From Cerina sp048266425 (GTDB lineage: Bacteria > Bacteroidota > Bacteroidia > Flavobacteriales > Flavobacteriaceae): a stretch of DNA of 64,000 bases. The notes beneath the pieces were generated by a model. The model ran no database searches and was not told the origin of the DNA. It saw nothing but the letters and a program-made list of their open reading frames with translations. Shown one piece after another: positions 25,633 to 34,838 of the stretch (positions are counted from its first letter, which is position 1; each line of letters opens with the position of its first letter). Both the position numbers and the translations under genes were made by a program. The stretch covers positions 11,359-75,358 of the forward strand of contig JBLWZN010000022.1 in the NCBI GenBank assembly GCA_048266425.1, in the 5' to 3' direction.

Positions 25633-25824
25633 ACGATATAATTTTTAAGATTTAAATTTTTGAAAAGTTAGGGAATCCAACTTCACCTTGCTCTTTTCAA
25701 AAAACGTTCCAATTTTTATTTTATTGGGTATTTCGCCGTAAAGTTATTGCATAATTAAAAGTTAGACGGGCAATTTATCCTAACTTTAACCAAAGTTGTT
25801 TAATATTGTAATAAACAGTATCCT

Positions 25825-27720
25825 ATGCCAAACGTTATTCCTTATAGTCTTTTTTCCGAATTTGATATCAATCTGTTCAAATCGGGCAAGCATTATCGAC
25901 TTTATGAAAAAATGGGCTCCCACCCCATGGAACTCAATGGGGAAAAAGGGACCTACTTCGCCGTATGGGCGCCTACGGCCCGGACCGTTTCCGTAATCGG
26001 AAATTTTAACGATTGGAGGGACGGGGAACATCCTTTGAACGTGCGTTGGGACGCAAGTGGAATATGGGAGGGATTTTTGCCGGGTATTTGCAAAGGGGAA
26101 ATATATAAATATAAAATTCATTCCAATAATCACGGCGTGGTCACCGAAAAGGCGGATCCGTTTTCTCGTTATTGCGAGCATCCCCCCCAGAATGCATCTA
26201 TCATATGGGAGGATACCTATGAATGGAAGGACAAGGATTGGATGGGTTATCGGAAGGATAAGAATTCTTTGGATAGACCATTTTCCGTTTATGAGGTGCA
26301 CTTGGGTTCATGGAAAAAGTCAAAGGACAACAAATTTTTAACCTATAGCGAGCTGGCGACCGATTTGGTCGATTATGTCAAAGAAATGGGTTTTACCCAT
26401 GTGGAACTGATGCCCATAATGGAGTTTCCATACGATCCATCGTGGGGGTACCAGGTCACAGGGTATTTTGCCCCTACTTCTAGATTTGGGGAGCCGGGAG
26501 GGTTTAAATACCTGGTAGATAAGCTGCATCAAAACGATATAGGGGTAATCCTGGATTGGGTACCTTCCCATTTTCCGGAAGATGCCTTCGGATTGGGCTT
26601 TTTTGACGGTTCCCATCTGTATGAACACCCGGATCGCAGAAAGGGATATCATCCCGATTGGAAGAGTTTGATATTTAATTACGGTAGAAACGAGGTACGT
26701 GCATTTTTGATCAGCAACGCCATGTTCTGGCTAGATCAATTCCATGCCGATGCCCTTAGGGTAGACGCGGTGGCCTCCATGTTATATTTGGATTATTCCC
26801 GTGAGGATGGGGACTGGGAACCCAATATGTACGGAAACAATGAGAATCTAGAGGCGATGTCCCTGATCAGGGAACTTAACCAGGCCGTGTATGGTGAATA
26901 TCCGGGCATACAGACCATTGCGGAGGAGTCTACTGCATTTTCCGGGGTTTCCCGACCTGTTGATCTTGGCGGATTGGGTTTTGGCATGAAATGGATGATG
27001 GGATGGATGCACGATACGTTGGAGTATTTTAAGAAAGAACCGATCTATAGAAAGTATCATCAAAACGACCTTACATTTAGTGCGACATATGCCTTTACCG
27101 AGAACTTTATGCTTCCGTTTTCCCACGATGAGGTAGTTTATGGAAAAAAATCCCTTCTATATCGGATGCCGGGGGACGAATGGCAACGCTTTGCAAATCT
27201 GCGACTGCTCTTTGGGTATATGTTCACACATCCGGGTACCAACCTGATATTTATGGGGGGTGAGTTTGGCCAATCTTCGGAATGGAACTTCCAAAGCGGC
27301 CTGGACTGGTATCTTTTGCAGTACGATTTTCATGCCGGGGTTCAGCAACTTGTCAAAGACCTCAACAGGATATACAAGGAGAATCCTGCCCTATATGAAA
27401 AACAATTTAGCCCTGAAGGATTTCAGTGGATAGACTATGGGGATCATGAAAATTCTGTGCTTACCTTTATCCGAAAGGGGCACGACTCCAAGAACGACCT
27501 TATTGTAGCCCTTAACTTTACGCCTGCAACCAGGGAAAAATATAGGATAGGAATCCCAAAATCTGGAAAGCTGAAAGAGATTTTAAATAGCGATGATAAA
27601 AAATATGGAGGAAGTGGCATTTGCAACAAAGCGATCAAGATCACTAAAATCCCATCCCATGGGTACGAGAAATCCATAGAAATCACCTTACCGCCCCTCG
27701 GTACGGTCATTATTAAATAA
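25825..27720 (+). CDS. glgB: 1,4-alpha-glucan branching enzyme (GH13)
   Basis: A 631-residue enzyme that transfers alpha-1,4 glucan segments to alpha-1,6 positions in glycogen. It has an N-terminal CBM48 region (YFAVWAPTARTVSVIGNFND) and a GH13 barrel with nucleophile Asp in DALRVDAVASM, acid/base Glu in QTIAEESTAF and FSHDEVV. FMGGEFGQSSEWN is characteristic of branching enzymes. The C-terminal all-beta domain ends near 631. A GH31 alpha-glucosidase gene follows 102 bp later on the same strand, suggesting a glycogen turnover pair. glgA/glgC are not in the window. Confidence 0.95.
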   Translation: MPNVIPYSLFSEFDINLFKSGKHYRLYEKMGSHPMELNGEKGTYFAVWAPTARTVSVIGNFNDWRDGEHPLNVRWDASGIWEGFLPGICKGEIYKYKIHSNNHGVVTEKADPFSRYCEHPPQNASIIWEDTYEWKDKDWMGYRKDKNSLDRPFSVYEVHLGSWKKSKDNKFLTYSELATDLVDYVKEMGFTHVELMPIMEFPYDPSWGYQVTGYFAPTSRFGEPGGFKYLVDKLHQNDIGVILDWVPSHFPEDAFGLGFFDGSHLYEHPDRRKGYHPDWKSLIFNYGRNEVRAFLISNAMFWLDQFHADALRVDAVASMLYLDYSREDGDWEPNMYGNNENLEAMSLIRELNQAVYGEYPGIQTIAEESTAFSGVSRPVDLGGLGFGMKWMMGWMHDTLEYFKKEPIYRKYHQNDLTFSATYAFTENFMLPFSHDEVVYGKKSLLYRMPGDEWQRFANLRLLFGYMFTHPGTNLIFMGGEFGQSSEWNFQSGLDWYLLQYDFHAGVQQLVKDLNRIYKENPALYEKQFSPEGFQWIDYGDHENSVLTFIRKGHDSKNDLIVALNFTPATREKYRIGIPKSGKLKEILNSDDKKYGGSGICNKAIKITKIPSHGYEKSIEITLPPLGTVIIK

Positions 27721-27791
27721 TTAACTCCAAACTACAACGTTATAGTTCATAATTGGTTGTAATATTTTTTAATAAAACAATCCAATGTGCT

Positions 27792-27799
27792 TACTTTTG
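27792..27799 (+). promoter_or_regulatory. -7 promoter element before the GH31 gene
   Basis: TACTTTTG is an exact TANNTTTG match, 23 bp before the ATG. No TTG at the usual distance upstream, so a weak or regulated promoter is likely. Confidence 0.4.
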
Positions 27800-27822
27800 C
27801 AGGTCCATAAAATGAATCAACG

Positions 27823-30222
27823 ATGATCACCAATACGGAATTGGAATTTAAGGGAAATTTATATCCCAATACAGTAACAGACTTTAAAAAGGATACCGAT
27901 AAACTTTATTTTACTACAGAGAACGGGGTTATACTAGAACTCACGGTCCTACGTGACAGTGTATTGCGTTTTAGATATGCCACCGAGAATGTATTTGAAC
28001 CCGATTTTTCCTATGCCATAAGCGACGAAGTTATCTTGGGCTTCAATCACTTGGAAGTTGAGGACCGACCAGATCAATACTTGGTAAAGACCTCAAAGTT
28101 AAAGATTTATATAGAGAAGCTGGACCTAAAGATCAAGATTGCCGATTTGGAGGACAATATTATCAATCAGGACGAATTGGGCTTTCATTGGGAGGAAAAC
28201 TATGAGTTTGGTGGGAATATCGTAAAAATGAGCAAAGTGGCCCAAACCGCCGAGAGTTTTTACGGGCTTGGGGACAAGGCGACACATTTAAATCTCAAAG
28301 GGAAGCGGGTAAATAACTGGGCAATGGATCAATATGCCTTTGGCAAGGACCAAGATCCATTGTACAAGGCCATACCTTTTTATGTTGGTCTTCAAAATAA
28401 TCAGGCATACGGAATTTTTTTCGATAACACCTTTAGGACCTATTTCGATTTTTCCCATGAGCGAAGAAACGTAACCAGTTTCTGGGCTGACGGAGGTGAA
28501 ATGAACTACTATTTCTTTTATGGCCCTAAAATGGACCAAGTGGTGAAAGCATATACCGATCTTACGGGGAAACCGGAGTTGCCACCATTATGGACCCTCG
28601 GATTTCAACAATGTAAATGGAGCTACTATCCGGAGAGTAGGGTAAAAGAGGTGGCCAAAACATTTAGGGACCTGAAAATTCCCTGTGATGGTATTTATTT
28701 GGATATCGATTATATGGACGGCTTTCGCTGCTTTACCTGGAACAAGGAATATTTTCCAGATCCAAAACGTATGGTTCGTGAGCTTAGCGAAGATGGTTTT
28801 AAAACCGTAGCGATCATAGATCCGGGAATAAAAGTGGACAAGGACTATTGGATCTATCAAGAGGGTAAGGATAAGGATTATTTTTGCAAGAGGGGGGATG
28901 GTCCCTATATGCGTGGAAAGGTATGGCCGGGAGAATGTAACTTTCCCGATTTTACGAACCCTGAGGTCAGGGAATGGTGGGCCGGCCTCTATAAGGAGTT
29001 AATTGGGGATATAGGAATAAAAGGGGTTTGGAACGATATGAACGAACCTGCGGTCATGGAAGTGCCTACCAAAACATTTCCATTGGACGTAAGGCACGAT
29101 TACGACGGGTATCGATGCAGCCATAGGAAGGCACACAATATTTACGGCACCCAGATGGCACGTGCTACCTATGAAGGTGTTAAGAAATATGTATATCCTA
29201 AACGGCCCTTTGTAATAACCCGTTCCGCATATTCCGGTGCCCAAAGGTTTACCTCTACATGGACAGGGGATAATATTGCCACATGGGAACATCTATGGAT
29301 CGCAAACGTACAGGCCCAAAGGATGTGCATGAGCGGAATGTCCCATGTGGGATCGGATATAGGAGGATTTGCAGAACAACCCAGTGGCGAACTATTTGTA
29401 AGATGGATCCAACTTGGAATTTTTCATCCGCTCTGCAGGGTTCACTCCAGTGGGGACCATGGCGATCAGGAACCTTGGTCTTTCGGGGATGAAATCACCG
29501 ACATTTCTAGGAAATTTATTGAATTGAGGTATCAACTATTGCCTTATTTATATACGATGTTCTATAAATACACCAAGGAGGGGTCTCCCATGTTGCAATC
29601 CTTGGTCTATTATGATCAAGAAGATCCACAAACCCATTTTAGGACGGATGAGTTTATTTTTGGGGAACAGCTATTGGTATGTCCCATTCAGGAACCCAAT
29701 GCCCAAGGCAGAAGAATGTATTTTCCCAAGGGAAAATGGTATAATTATTGGACAGACGAGATCGTTTCGGGAGGTATAGAACGGTGGGTAGTCGCCAAAT
29801 TGGATAGTGTTCCATTATTTGTAAAGGAAGGGGCCATAATCCCAAAATATCCGGTGCAGCAGTATGTGGGAGAGCTGGATATCAAGGAATTGACCCTAGA
29901 TGTATATTACAAAATGGGGATTGAAAATTCTATGGTATATGAGGACGCCCAAGATGGTTATGATTATAAGAAAGGACGGTATAGCTTAAGGAACTTTAAA
30001 TTGAAGGGCAAGGAAAAGGAACTTATCATACAGCAGTTTAAGGACGGGACCTATATAACCCCTTATGAAAAGTTTAAATTGCATATACACGGCCTTCCGT
30101 TTAAGATTACATCCATCCAGTTGGACAATGAAAAGGTCTCGTTGGCGGAGCTCAAATTAAACGGAAACAGTTCCATAGAAATTAATAAGGAGTTTACCGT
30201 GCTCCATATTATTGGAAAATAG
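27823..30222 (+). CDS. Glycoside hydrolase family 31 alpha-glucosidase
   Basis: A 799-residue cytoplasmic GH31 enzyme; no signal peptide. The N-terminal beta-sandwich is followed by the barrel with nucleophile Asp in KGVWNDMNEPAV and acid/base Asp in STWTGDNIATWEHL. PLWTLGFQQCKWSYYP and SHVGSDIGGF are also diagnostic. The C-terminal beta domains include the LLVCPIQEPNAQGR region. Such enzymes release glucose from alpha-glucosidic ends; an intracellular location next to glgB favours glycogen or maltodextrin. The gene has its own -7 element. Confidence 0.95.
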   Translation: MITNTELEFKGNLYPNTVTDFKKDTDKLYFTTENGVILELTVLRDSVLRFRYATENVFEPDFSYAISDEVILGFNHLEVEDRPDQYLVKTSKLKIYIEKLDLKIKIADLEDNIINQDELGFHWEENYEFGGNIVKMSKVAQTAESFYGLGDKATHLNLKGKRVNNWAMDQYAFGKDQDPLYKAIPFYVGLQNNQAYGIFFDNTFRTYFDFSHERRNVTSFWADGGEMNYYFFYGPKMDQVVKAYTDLTGKPELPPLWTLGFQQCKWSYYPESRVKEVAKTFRDLKIPCDGIYLDIDYMDGFRCFTWNKEYFPDPKRMVRELSEDGFKTVAIIDPGIKVDKDYWIYQEGKDKDYFCKRGDGPYMRGKVWPGECNFPDFTNPEVREWWAGLYKELIGDIGIKGVWNDMNEPAVMEVPTKTFPLDVRHDYDGYRCSHRKAHNIYGTQMARATYEGVKKYVYPKRPFVITRSAYSGAQRFTSTWTGDNIATWEHLWIANVQAQRMCMSGMSHVGSDIGGFAEQPSGELFVRWIQLGIFHPLCRVHSSGDHGDQEPWSFGDEITDISRKFIELRYQLLPYLYTMFYKYTKEGSPMLQSLVYYDQEDPQTHFRTDEFIFGEQLLVCPIQEPNAQGRRMYFPKGKWYNYWTDEIVSGGIERWVVAKLDSVPLFVKEGAIIPKYPVQQYVGELDIKELTLDVYYKMGIENSMVYEDAQDGYDYKKGRYSLRNFKLKGKEKELIIQQFKDGTYITPYEKFKLHIHGLPFKITSIQLDNEKVSLAELKLNGNSSIEINKEFTVLHIIGK

Positions 30223-30486
30223 GTTTGGCATAAGAATTGTTTGTGTCTTTCGAACCCCAGGCTCAATTATTAATATTTTTGATTATAGGATTTGATCCAT
30301 CTGCCGTGCCCAGGGATCAGGGCCAAGGGATAAAAAAATAATCGATTGCATCAAGCATATTCAGGGAACACCTCTAAATTGGTCAACCAGACAAGGTGCC
30401 CCTTGATCGCTTGGACCCGTATCGCATAGATTTAGGCGAGATGGCTATCAGGGTAATTAATGTAAAACAGTAAATTAATATTGAAT

Positions 30487-31314
30487 ATGCAATTGAATGG
30501 CGTTATAAAAAAAGTGGTGTTGGCCTTGGTTATTTTATTGGTGGCCGATGGGTGTAAAACCAATCCTTTTACAGGGCAAAAAACGCTTAACTTTTATCCC
30601 AATAGCCAGATTTTTCCAACGGCATTCGCCCAATATGACGAATTTTTGAAGGAAAACAAGGTAATCAAGGGAACCCCTGAGGCTCAGATGATCACCAAGG
30701 TGGGCCAACGTATTGCGTCGGCTGCGGAACGATGGTTCAATGCCAATGGATATCCCGGATACCTTAAGGATTATCGATGGGAATATAACCTGGTAGATGA
30801 TAAGACGGTAAATGCATGGTGCATGCCTGGTGGGAAGATCGTGTTCTACACGGGCATACTCCCAATTTGTAAGGATGAGGCCGGGATAGCGGTTGTTATG
30901 GGGCATGAAGTGGCCCATGCTTTGGCCAATCACGGATCTCAACGAATGAGTGCGAGTACCTTGCAACAATTGGGAGCCGTGGCAGGTAATATTGCGATTG
31001 AAGACCCCCAGACCCGTGAAATTTTTAACCAAGCCTATGGCGTCGGCTCCCAAGTGGGGGTAATGTTGCCTTTTAGCCGGAGTCATGAGACCGAGGCCGA
31101 CAGGATAGGATTGCAGCTCATGGCCATCGCAGGTTACGATCCGGATGTAGCCCCGGAATTGTGGAAAAGAATGAAAGCCCAAGGCGGGGGGGCACCACCT
31201 GAATTCCTAAGCACACACCCCTCCAACGATACCAGGATTGCCAATCTGACACAATGGGCACCTCTGGCCAAGGAAGAGGCCCGAAAATTTGGAGTGACCA
31301 CCTTTCAGAAATAA
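30487..31314 (+). CDS. M48 family zinc metalloprotease, lipoprotein
   Basis: A 275-residue lipoprotein from the ATG at 30487 (a TTG at 30481 is also open): lipobox VADGCKTNPF with Cys23. The zinc site is VVMGHEVAHALANHGS (HEXXH) with the distal Glu in SHETEADRIGLQLMAIAGYDP. This is the BepA/LoiP-like periplasmic type, which trims misfolded outer-membrane proteins. The C-terminal STHPSNDTRIANL is the usual family ending. Transcribed alone. Confidence 0.93.
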   Translation: MQLNGVIKKVVLALVILLVADGCKTNPFTGQKTLNFYPNSQIFPTAFAQYDEFLKENKVIKGTPEAQMITKVGQRIASAAERWFNANGYPGYLKDYRWEYNLVDDKTVNAWCMPGGKIVFYTGILPICKDEAGIAVVMGHEVAHALANHGSQRMSASTLQQLGAVAGNIAIEDPQTREIFNQAYGVGSQVGVMLPFSRSHETEADRIGLQLMAIAGYDPDVAPELWKRMKAQGGGAPPEFLSTHPSNDTRIANLTQWAPLAKEEARKFGVTTFQK

Positions 31315-31477
31315 GGCTTTGTTTTGATTTGTATGGATGTGCATGGGAACCAAAAGGAAAATTTTAGGACCGATTATTTAAGTATTTTTCTAACTTGTAG
31401 CCATCAACCTGTTAACCGATTTAAATCCAACATCTAAAAGTACCAACCCGCTCTCCCACCAAGAGTGACCATTGCCT

Positions 31478-32809
31478 ATGAAAGGATCAGCACTTCCAAA
31501 AGGAAGCAGAAAACTATTGAATGCCTGGGCCTTTTACGACTGGGCGAACTCGGTTTATAGCCTGGTCATCATATCCTCAATATTCCCTATTTTTTATGGC
31601 TCGTTATTCCGCATTGCCGAAATTGAAAAAGTAACCGTTTTTGGCGGTGAGATTGCCAGGGCGCCCCTGATCAGCTATACAACTTCTTTTGCCTTCCTCT
31701 TTATATCCTTTATTACCCCCTTTTTATCCGGAATCGCCGATTATCTGGGAAATAAACGGCTGTTCATGAAATTTTTCTGCTATCTCGGGGGATTATCCTG
31801 TATCGGATTATATTGGTTTTCGTTAGAAAATATTTACATCGGCCTCATCTGTTACTTTTTTGGTCTTGTCGGATTTTGGGTCAGTTTTGCTTTCAACAAT
31901 TCCTATTTGCCCGATATTGCCTTCCCGGAGCAACAGGATGGCATTAGTGCCAAAGGCTTTTCCTTGGGGTATATAGGAAGTGTTATCCTATTGATATTCA
32001 ATTTGGCGATGGTGATGAAGCCCGGGGTTTTCGGAATACATGATTCCCCTGGGGAGATGGCCGAAATCAAAGCCATGAAATATTCCTTCGTTTCCGTGGG
32101 ATTTTGGTGGATTGCCTTTGCCCAGTATACCTTTTATCATCTGCCTAAAGGCTACAAAAAAGAGGGACCCAGGGTAAATGTGGTGCTCAACGGATTTAGG
32201 GAACTAAGAAAAGTATGGCTGCAGTTGGGTGGGGAGTTTAAATTGAAACGCTACCTCCGTGCATTTTTTGTATACAGTATGGCGGTACAAACGGTGATGC
32301 TGATCGCCACCTATTTTGGGGAGGAGGAAATCCATTGGGGGTCCGATAGCGAGCGAACCACTGGCTTGATCGTTAGTATTTTGGTGATACAGATCGTAGC
32401 CGTTACCGGGGCTACGGTAACCGCTAAGGCCTCCACCGTATTCGGGAATATAAGGACATTGATCATTGTTAATATCCTTTGGGTGTTTATTTGTGTTTAC
32501 GCCTATTTTGTCATCACCCCGATCGACTTTTACATTGCCGCAGGTTTTGTGGGACTTGTTATGGGAGGTATCCAGGCCCTTTCCAGATCTACTTATTCCA
32601 AGTTCTTGCCAGAAACTACGGATACGGCCTCCTTTTTCAGCTTTTATGATGTCTCTGAGAAAATTGGGATCGTGATCGGGACCTTTATGTATGGCCTAAT
32701 TTCCCAGATAACCGGAAGTATGCGGGATGCCACCATTTTTCTGGGACTGTTTTTTCTCGTTGGGGCATTTTTGCTGACCCGGGTGAACAAAAATCCACAG
32801 CCTAAATGA
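31478..32809 (+). CDS. MFS transporter, UMF1 (Atg22-like) family
   Basis: A 443-residue permease with 12 membrane helices, taking the ATG at 31478 rather than the TTG at 31472. The NAWAFYDWANSVYSLVIISSI motif at the N-terminus and GGIQALSRSTYSKFLPE with SFFSFYDVSEKIGIVIG in the second half are the UMF1 signature. Substrate unknown; the yeast relative exports amino acids from the vacuole. It lies 163 bp after the M48 gene and is monocistronic. Confidence 0.92.
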   Translation: MKGSALPKGSRKLLNAWAFYDWANSVYSLVIISSIFPIFYGSLFRIAEIEKVTVFGGEIARAPLISYTTSFAFLFISFITPFLSGIADYLGNKRLFMKFFCYLGGLSCIGLYWFSLENIYIGLICYFFGLVGFWVSFAFNNSYLPDIAFPEQQDGISAKGFSLGYIGSVILLIFNLAMVMKPGVFGIHDSPGEMAEIKAMKYSFVSVGFWWIAFAQYTFYHLPKGYKKEGPRVNVVLNGFRELRKVWLQLGGEFKLKRYLRAFFVYSMAVQTVMLIATYFGEEEIHWGSDSERTTGLIVSILVIQIVAVTGATVTAKASTVFGNIRTLIIVNILWVFICVYAYFVITPIDFYIAAGFVGLVMGGIQALSRSTYSKFLPETTDTASFFSFYDVSEKIGIVIGTFMYGLISQITGSMRDATIFLGLFFLVGAFLLTRVNKNPQPK

Positions 32810-32846
32810 CTGTAAGGGTAAGGCTCTCTACTATCGGGGATTTATT

Positions 32847-33692
32847 TTAGTTGGCATAAAGATTAAAAAACTGTTCCGTATCCCTTATGTCTTGCAGCCC
32901 CAAAATCCAGCACACCTCCGAAAGGTCCGAAAAGTCCAGTCCACCAGCTGAAATTGCCTCATTTTTGTAGCGGCCCTCTTCGCCATTGTACTTGTTGGAT
33001 AAATCAATGGCAAGCTGCCATATCTTGATCAATTTAGGATTCCGGATTTTCTCCTGCCACTGGTTATATTCCGGGGAACGAAATCCTGGAGTTCCGTTTC
33101 CGACTGCATTGCCATCGGCTATCTTATTGTAATCTGTGTTGGCCTTAACGAATTGTAATTTTGTAGGGGTAGTGGTCTTTTCGTTCCAATCACTATGTTG
33201 AACCACGTGAATGCGCTCCGAAGTATTTATTTCCGGGAAATCGGATTGAATAGCTTTTACCAGATCGGCGGTAAAATCGGATTGACCTGCCTCTGCAATC
33301 CAAATATCCCCTTGGTTTGCCAGGTTTTTTTCAACCATAACTTTGACCTGCTTTATTGCGTTCTTGAAATTTTTGTGTGCATCTGTCCAGTTATTTCCAA
33401 AAGCAAGCTGAAAAAGATCATTGGGAGGTACGTATAACCCTTCTTGGGTACCATAGGTGCCGGCAACCGCGTGGTAGTTTATTTTTGAAAATTTGGGGTT
33501 GGACATTAAGGTGACCAAGGCGGCCGCGGTTTGAAGGTCATCTACATCGGTTTTACAATCCATTTGTACCAACAACAAATCCTTTTCCATATTAAAACCT
33601 CCTGTTTTCGGAACCCTAGTGTCCATGGCTTTGCAAATGGAAGAGGTAAATAAGGTTGATATCGTAAGGAATATTAATATTTTTGATTTCAT
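32847..33692 (-). CDS. Exported protein, possibly nucleoside-hydrolase-like
   Basis: A 281-residue exported protein from the ATG at 33692 (MKSKILIFLTISTLFTSSICKA). The segment LLLVQMDCKTDVDDLQTAAALV recalls the DxDxxxDD calcium motif at the N-terminus of inosine-uridine nucleoside hydrolases and DUF1593 proteins. VHVVQHSDWN and GTPGFRSPEYNQW follow. The match is loose and I would not assign an enzyme. It is the first of several accessory-looking minus-strand genes. No lipobox is seen although many neighbours are lipoproteins. Confidence 0.6.
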   Translation of the reverse strand: MKSKILIFLTISTLFTSSICKAMDTRVPKTGGFNMEKDLLLVQMDCKTDVDDLQTAAALVTLMSNPKFSKINYHAVAGTYGTQEGLYVPPNDLFQLAFGNNWTDAHKNFKNAIKQVKVMVEKNLANQGDIWIAEAGQSDFTADLVKAIQSDFPEINTSERIHVVQHSDWNEKTTTPTKLQFVKANTDYNKIADGNAVGNGTPGFRSPEYNQWQEKIRNPKLIKIWQLAIDLSNKYNGEEGRYKNEAISAGGLDFSDLSEVCWILGLQDIRDTEQFFNLYAN

Positions 33693-33749
33693 TTTTATTA
33701 GGTTTTGAATCATTTTTATTGCCTTTATGATAATCTTGAAATTAAATAG

Positions 33750-34736
33750 TTACAAAGTGTCGGAATTATTGGGATTTAATGGATGGATCCCAATTATTAC
33801 GTTTCCCGTTTTCTCTCCCGTCATAACATATTCGTAAGCTTTCCCTATGTCTTCCAACATGTATTCCCGATCGATCAAGGGCCGGAACTTTCCTTTCCCC
33901 AATAGGTCGCTGATGTACGGTATCGTTTTCTTCTTGTTGTAAGGGATGGGAAAAATTACTTTTTGGCCGGACATTTTGGTCAACATGGGATAAAAAACGT
34001 TTTGGGAATACGGGCCCAATTCAGAGGATATGTAAATTCCCTCTGCTGTTAAAATCGATTTGCACTTTCCAAATGTACTTTTGCCGACCGCATCAAATAT
34101 ATAGTCGTATTTTTCATCGTCAATGGTAAAGTCCACCTTGGTGTAATCGTAAATTTTGTTCGCCCCTAAGGATTTTATCAGTGCAATATTTTTGGTATTG
34201 CAGGTAGCCGTTATTTTTACGTCATATTGTTTAACAAATTGTAGAAGTGCTGAACCTATAGCGCCAGTTGCCCCATTTATTAGAACTTTTTGTCCGGATT
34301 TTATGGTCGCTTTATGTATAAAGGTGTACGCGTAATGAGCGCCTTCCAAACTAGCTGCAGCTTGTTTATAATCCATATTTTCGGGAATTCTAAATAAATT
34401 TTCTTCCGTTGCGGTTGTGTATTCGGCTTGCGATTCCGACCCGATATCATTAAAGCCAAACACCCTATCACCAATATCGAACGACTCTATATTTTTTCCC
34501 TTTGAAATTACTTCCCCTGCAAAATCTGTCCCCATTATTATTTTCCTGGGTTTAAATAGCCCCAAAACAAATCTCATAATGAACGGTTTGGCCGTAAGGT
34601 TTGCGCAATCCGTTCTATTTACCGTGGTTGCATGGACTTTGATTAGTACTTCATCGTCTTTTGGGATCGGTCTTTCAATATCCTCAATTTTTATTTGATT
34701 CGGGGAACCATATCCCCTGCGTATTGCCGCTTTCAT
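33750..34736 (-). CDS. Zinc-independent MDR family oxidoreductase (quinone oxidoreductase-like)
   Basis: A 328-residue NAD(P)-dependent dehydrogenase. It has a GroES-like N-terminal domain (VHATTVNRTDCANL, MGTDFAGEVISKG, GDRVFGF) and a Rossmann domain with VLINGATGAIGSALLQFVK, the AxxGxxG NADPH motif of quinone or enoyl reductases. The catalytic-zinc Cys/His/Cys set of alcohol dehydrogenases is absent. The natural substrate is unknown; likely a quinone or an enone. No overlap with its neighbours. Confidence 0.9.
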   Translation of the reverse strand: MKAAIRRGYGSPNQIKIEDIERPIPKDDEVLIKVHATTVNRTDCANLTAKPFIMRFVLGLFKPRKIIMGTDFAGEVISKGKNIESFDIGDRVFGFNDIGSESQAEYTTATEENLFRIPENMDYKQAAASLEGAHYAYTFIHKATIKSGQKVLINGATGAIGSALLQFVKQYDVKITATCNTKNIALIKSLGANKIYDYTKVDFTIDDEKYDYIFDAVGKSTFGKCKSILTAEGIYISSELGPYSQNVFYPMLTKMSGQKVIFPIPYNKKKTIPYISDLLGKGKFRPLIDREYMLEDIGKAYEYVMTGEKTGNVIIGIHPLNPNNSDTL

Positions 34737-34838
34737 AAAATTAGGTTTTTTGCCCCTTGGAATTTTCTTGCCAAATGTTTGTTCTGGTTCGTAAGGGGAT
34801 TTAAAATATAGATTAGTATAAATCTCGATTCGCCACTG